Source of the DNA: Acidimicrobiia bacterium
GTDB taxonomy: Bacteria; Actinomycetota; Acidimicrobiia; Acidimicrobiales; Acidimicrobilacustridaceae
Direction of reading: 5' to 3'
Length of the DNA: 9,202 bases
Assembly: GCA_016462055.1 (NCBI GenBank)
Contig: JAEMTX010000033.1
Coordinates: forward strand, 1 to 9,202
Positions 6,289 to 9,202 of this stretch are shown piece after piece. A program made the translations under genes and the position numbers. Every line of letters starts with the position of its first letter. Positions within the stretch are counted from its first letter, which is position 1. The notes beneath the pieces were generated by a model. It worked only from the letters and a program-made list of their open reading frames with translations, did not search any database and was not told the origin of the DNA.

Positions 6289-8447
6289 GAGCAAATGAGC
6301 TACTTGCGCAGGGGTTTCGTTTGGCGGAGACACCAGACCGATCTTTGGTGCCTGAACCATTGGTGAAACAAGAACTTTCGATCCGTGGAGTCTCCGTTCC
6401 ACGGAGCGTTGCCATCGAATCAGACTGCACCGATCCTCAGTTGCGAGTGTCACATTTGTCTTCCCCGCTCGTTGTAAAAGCTTTCGGTCCGGGGATCGTC
6501 CATAAATCCGAACTTGGAGCAGTTGTTTTAGGGGTTACCCACGAAGAGGTTGCCGCAACTGTTCGAGTAATGGCGGGCAACTTATCCAGCCTCGGTCTAT
6601 CCCCAACAGGTTTTCTAATCGAAGAAACGGTGCCGCCTGGAATTGAATTAGTGATTGGGGCAACACGTACACCCTTTGGAATCACAATCGCTTTTGGTCT
6701 TGGTGGTGTTATGGCCGAGATCCATGATGACGTATCGGTGCAACTTGCTCCGCTAACCGTTGAGAGTGTGGAGACGCTCTTAGACGGGTTCCGCTCGTCC
6801 GCGCTTTTACGCGGAGCGCGGAATTCACCTCCGGTGGATCGAAATGCACTTGTCGAATTGCTTTTAGCAATTGCTGGTACAGATGGATTCATAATGAATC
6901 TGGGCGAACAATTCACAGATCTTGATTGCAATCCAGTCATTGCGCGCCCTGATGGGGCGACCGTCGCTGACGCTCGGCTCATTTTGAAAGACCCTGATCC
7001 AATCGTCGACGACCGCGCCCCGCCGGTTGATTTCGAAGCGCTCTTTTCGCCGGCGTCCATAGCGGTCGCTGGGGTATCAACCAAGGGGACAGGGTTCGGG
7101 AATCGCGCAATCGCCGCCTATCGGGACTTCGGTTGGACTGAGGGTCTTTCTGTTATTCATCCTTCCGCAGCGAGCGTTGACGACACTCCGGCTTACTCCT
7201 CTGTAAAGGAGATCCCGGGAGGAGTGGATTACCTCCTGGTCGCAGTTCCTGCTGCGGCGTGCGCCGATCTCGTTCGATCAGCGGCTGGGTTTGCCCGTGT
7301 GGTCCATGTCGTAAGCGGTGGTTTCAGTGAAGCAGGGCCTCAAGGGACTTCTTACGAATCTGACCTTCTGAAGGCGGCTAGAGATTCGGGAGTCCGCGTT
7401 ATTGGTCCGAATTGTATTGGCGTTTATGCGGCTGCCGGTCGGCAGACATTTTTGTTAGGTGCTCCATCACAAAGCGGAGGTGTGAGTGTAGTCAGCCAGA
7501 GCGGAGGTCTTGCTGGTGACATCTTAAAGATTGGGGCGGCCCGAGGACTGCGCTTTGCAAAAGTTATTTCAGTCGGTAATGGGGTTGACGTTGCTCCAGC
7601 AGAATTTGTCGAGCACTTTCTCAATGATGGCGAGACACGGGTGATTGGCTGCTATCTCGAAGGTTGTTCAGGCGGTGAACGGTTGGTCGCTGCATTTCGC
7701 GAGGCGCAAGGACGCGTGCCTGTAGTCGTTATGACCGGTGGGTTGAGCGACCAAGGATCCCGCGCTGCAGCCTCCCATACGGGTGCGCTCACAGGCGATC
7801 GACGCATCTGGAGTGCAATTCGCAGGGCAACGAATGTGGCTGTTGTTGAACGGCTTGAAGACTTCATTGGGGCGCTGGTTTACATACAACGATATTCAGG
7901 GTCTGTGATTGAAGGTGGCTCTGAAATTCTGGTGGTAGGCGTCGGTGGTGGAGCCTCAGTACTTGCTGCAGATGCGTGTGATCGCTCCGGATTAAATCTC
8001 GAACCAGTCCAACCCGAAATCGTTGAGTCACTGCGGGTGCTTGGTTACGGTGCCGGAACGAGCGTTTCAAACCCCATCGAGATTGGGGTGGGTCCGGCGG
8101 CACCACCAAATGTATTTGATGAGGTTCTTGAGAATGTTCTGTCAACCCAAAAATTCTCTGATGTTCTGTTGCATGTGAATGTGCAGTCGTATTACGGCTT
8201 CGGTACGGCAGGTGTTGCGCCGCTTTGTGAATTGATCAGATCGGTAGCTTCGTCCTGGAGTGCACCGCGCTACGAGAAATCTCGATTCGCACTTGTTCTG
8301 CGGAACTTGAATGCGGCACCCGGGGTTGAGCGAGACAACGTTCTAGAGACTGCAGCTGCAGTTGGTCTTCCAGTTTTTGAAAATTTTGATGAGGCTGCCG
8401 TGGCAATAGCGGCCACAAAAGAAGTTGCGCACGGAGAAAACCGATAG
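6282..8447 (+). CDS. NDP-forming acyl-CoA synthetase (acetate-CoA ligase family), ATP-grasp domain first
   Basis: This 721-residue protein belongs to the ADP-forming acyl-CoA synthetase family, which interconverts an acid, ATP and CoA with acyl-CoA, ADP and phosphate through phosphohistidine. Domain order: ATP-grasp at about 20-235, with IVHKSELGA containing His74; CoA-binding Rossmann domain from about 255 (FSPASIAVAG) to 385, with GPNCIG at 375-380; succinyl-CoA-ligase-like domain from about 395, with SQSGG at 405-409 and SHTGALTGD containing His499; then a C-terminal domain to the end. His74 and His499 match the two histidines expected to relay the phosphate. The alpha-like part precedes the ATP-grasp in many single-chain members such as PatZ; here the order is reversed. 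The start ATG overlaps the previous stop by 7 bases without a clear ribosome site. Nine TTA codons set it apart from the upstream genes. Acid specificity is unknown; actinobacterial paralogues often act in fatty or steroid acid metabolism. Confidence 0.9.
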   Translation: MLRANELLAQGFRLAETPDRSLVPEPLVKQELSIRGVSVPRSVAIESDCTDPQLRVSHLSSPLVVKAFGPGIVHKSELGAVVLGVTHEEVAATVRVMAGNLSSLGLSPTGFLIEETVPPGIELVIGATRTPFGITIAFGLGGVMAEIHDDVSVQLAPLTVESVETLLDGFRSSALLRGARNSPPVDRNALVELLLAIAGTDGFIMNLGEQFTDLDCNPVIARPDGATVADARLILKDPDPIVDDRAPPVDFEALFSPASIAVAGVSTKGTGFGNRAIAAYRDFGWTEGLSVIHPSAASVDDTPAYSSVKEIPGGVDYLLVAVPAAACADLVRSAAGFARVVHVVSGGFSEAGPQGTSYESDLLKAARDSGVRVIGPNCIGVYAAAGRQTFLLGAPSQSGGVSVVSQSGGLAGDILKIGAARGLRFAKVISVGNGVDVAPAEFVEHFLNDGETRVIGCYLEGCSGGERLVAAFREAQGRVPVVVMTGGLSDQGSRAAASHTGALTGDRRIWSAIRRATNVAVVERLEDFIGALVYIQRYSGSVIEGGSEILVVGVGGGASVLAADACDRSGLNLEPVQPEIVESLRVLGYGAGTSVSNPIEIGVGPAAPPNVFDEVLENVLSTQKFSDVLLHVNVQSYYGFGTAGVAPLCELIRSVASSWSAPRYEKSRFALVLRNLNAAPGVERDNVLETAAAVGLPVFENFDEAAVAIAATKEVAHGENR

Positions 8448-8508
8448 TGGGGACAGGCAGGTCATCAAAGTCACTTCGAATCAAAATACACAGAAAAAGC
8501 GAGGGAAA
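8448..8508 (+). other. Short intergenic gap before the P450 gene
   Basis: These 61 bases are the only real gap in the window. The second half is A-rich and contains GAGGG at 8501-8505, a plausible ribosome binding site for the P450 gene. I see no rho-independent terminator and no convincing -35/-10 pair, so the P450 may be the next operon member or may have its own weak promoter. Confidence 0.5.
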
Positions 8509-9202
8509 ATGGAAAAGAAAATGAAGCCACCAGGTGTCGCAGCAAGTTTTGAGGCGGTGAATTGGAATCCATCGGGTCTGCCGGATGATCCAGATGAGAT
8601 TCTGGACTGGCTCATTGATGGTGAAAAACGGGGCGAGTACTACCCGCTTCTGCGCAAGTTGCGCGAAGTTGCACCGGTGTACAAGAACCGACCCGAGTTA
8701 TTCCATGGGGCATGGATGTTTACTCGGTTTCAGGAAACTGATGAGATATTCCGTGATCAACGGGTCGTGAATAATCCACAGGTGATTGATGAGGCTTTCA
8801 ATCATGGAGATGGCTCATTCACGGGGGTTATGCGTGATGTCATGTTGTGGCAAGAGCCGGAGCCCCATCAACGGGTACGTAATCTTGTGAAATCCGCGTT
8901 CACTCCAAGAGCGATAGCTCGGTGGCAGCCGATTGCGGAGCGGGTTGCAAATGATCTCATCGACAGATTTGAGGGCGATGATCAGGCAGACCTTGTGAAG
9001 CAGTACAACTATGAAATCCCGTTCAACGTCATCGCCCATATTCTTGGTATTCCTGAAGAGGACTTCCCGGCGATCAGATCGTTCGCGTGGGATTTTGCGC
9101 GGGCCGGCGAAAAATTGGTTACTCCGGAAGTCTCTAAGTGTGGTGACGAAGCGGCTCGCGGTCTAGTCGCTTATTTCGAGAATCTTGCGGAAGTCCGATC
9201 GG
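8509..9202 (+). CDS. Cytochrome P450, N-terminal half (3' partial)
   Basis: The frame is open from the ATG at 8509 to the window end, giving 231 residues of a bacterial class cytochrome P450, a soluble heme monooxygenase. Landmarks: a substrate-side N-terminal region with YYPLLRKLREVAPVY at about 44-58; the C-helix motif EPEPHQRVRNLVKSAFTPRA at about 116-135, in which His120 and Arg124 should contact the heme propionates; and IPFNVIAHILGIP at 170-182, as in CYP families of actinobacteria. The I-helix oxygen-binding Thr, the ExxR motif and the heme Cys lie beyond the window, so activity cannot be confirmed. The ATG at 8509 follows GAGGG by only 3 bases; an in-frame ATG at 8521 is an alternative start. 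In this context it would hydroxylate the substrate, or a terminal methyl group, before CoA activation. The redox partners are not in the window. Confidence 0.9.
   Translation, partial: MEKKMKPPGVAASFEAVNWNPSGLPDDPDEILDWLIDGEKRGEYYPLLRKLREVAPVYKNRPELFHGAWMFTRFQETDEIFRDQRVVNNPQVIDEAFNHGDGSFTGVMRDVMLWQEPEPHQRVRNLVKSAFTPRAIARWQPIAERVANDLIDRFEGDDQADLVKQYNYEIPFNVIAHILGIPEEDFPAIRSFAWDFARAGEKLVTPEVSKCGDEAARGLVAYFENLAEVRS

Noticed and set aside
6382..6405. 8-bp inverted repeat (TCCGTGGA / TCCACGGA, 8-base loop)
   Set aside because: It sits inside the synthetase coding region with no T tract; about one perfect 8-bp repeat with a short loop is expected by chance in a window this size.
6798..6822. 7-bp inverted repeat (TCCGCGC / GCGCGGA, 11-base loop)
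   Set aside because: It is intragenic in a locally GC-rich stretch, and several of this length are expected by chance.
6437..7084. 215-residue open frame on the minus strand
   Set aside because: It is antisense to the ATP-grasp part of the NDP-forming synthetase, is rich in Ser, Thr and Pro, and has no recognisable motif; a shadow of the coding strand.
1..9202. Mobile elements, CRISPR arrays, tRNA or rRNA genes
   Set aside because: No transposase, terminal repeats, regularly spaced repeats or RNA-gene signatures were seen; almost all of the sequence is accounted for by + strand genes.

Overview
The window looks like part of an actinobacterial catabolic gene cluster. Every gene lies on the + strand. 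Coding density is almost total: seven complete genes, a partial gene at each end, and only one gap longer than about 12 bases, the 61 bases at 8448-8508. The protein families (SCP-x/Ltp2-type thiolase fold plus DUF35, PaaK-like CoA ligase, TetR, amidohydrolase-2, NDP-forming acyl-CoA synthetase, P450) recur together in steroid, terpenoid and aromatic acid catabolism of Mycobacteriales and uncultured Actinobacteria. Single-line hand counts give about 57% GC on the left and 37-53% in two lines on the right, lower than a typical Mycobacterium or Streptomyces. I therefore infer an actinobacterium of moderate GC rather than a named genus.

Layout: 1-1251, NAD(P)-dependent aldehyde dehydrogenase (5' end missing); 1248-2417, Ltp2-like thiolase-fold protein with tyrosines where thiolases have catalytic residues; 2414-2842, stand-alone DUF35 zinc-ribbon/OB-fold partner; 2835-4217, PaaK-like AMP-forming CoA ligase; 4230-4790, unrecognised 186-residue protein; 4787-5434, TetR regulator; 5431-6288, amidohydrolase-2 fold protein whose usual metal ligands are largely replaced; 6282-8447, NDP-forming acyl-CoA synthetase with the ATP-grasp half first; 8509 to the window end, N-terminal half of a cytochrome P450. 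Stops and starts overlap by 4 to 8 bases at nearly every junction, so 1-8447 is best read as one translationally coupled operon.

Inferred joint role: uptake of an organic substrate into CoA-thioester catabolism. The P450 would hydroxylate it and the two CoA synthetases would activate acids. The Ltp2/DUF35 pair would cleave a C-C bond by a retro-aldol reaction, the aldehyde dehydrogenase would oxidise an aldehyde (possibly the aldolase product), and the TetR protein would sense a substrate or CoA intermediate. The substrate cannot be named from sequence. No acyl-CoA dehydrogenase, hydratase or ferredoxin gene is visible here; these may lie outside the window.

The most notable points are the remodelled active sites of the thiolase-like and amidohydrolase-like proteins, the coexistence of two mechanistically different CoA ligases, the unknown His/Tyr-rich protein, and a clear change in TTA codon use near 4.5 kb.
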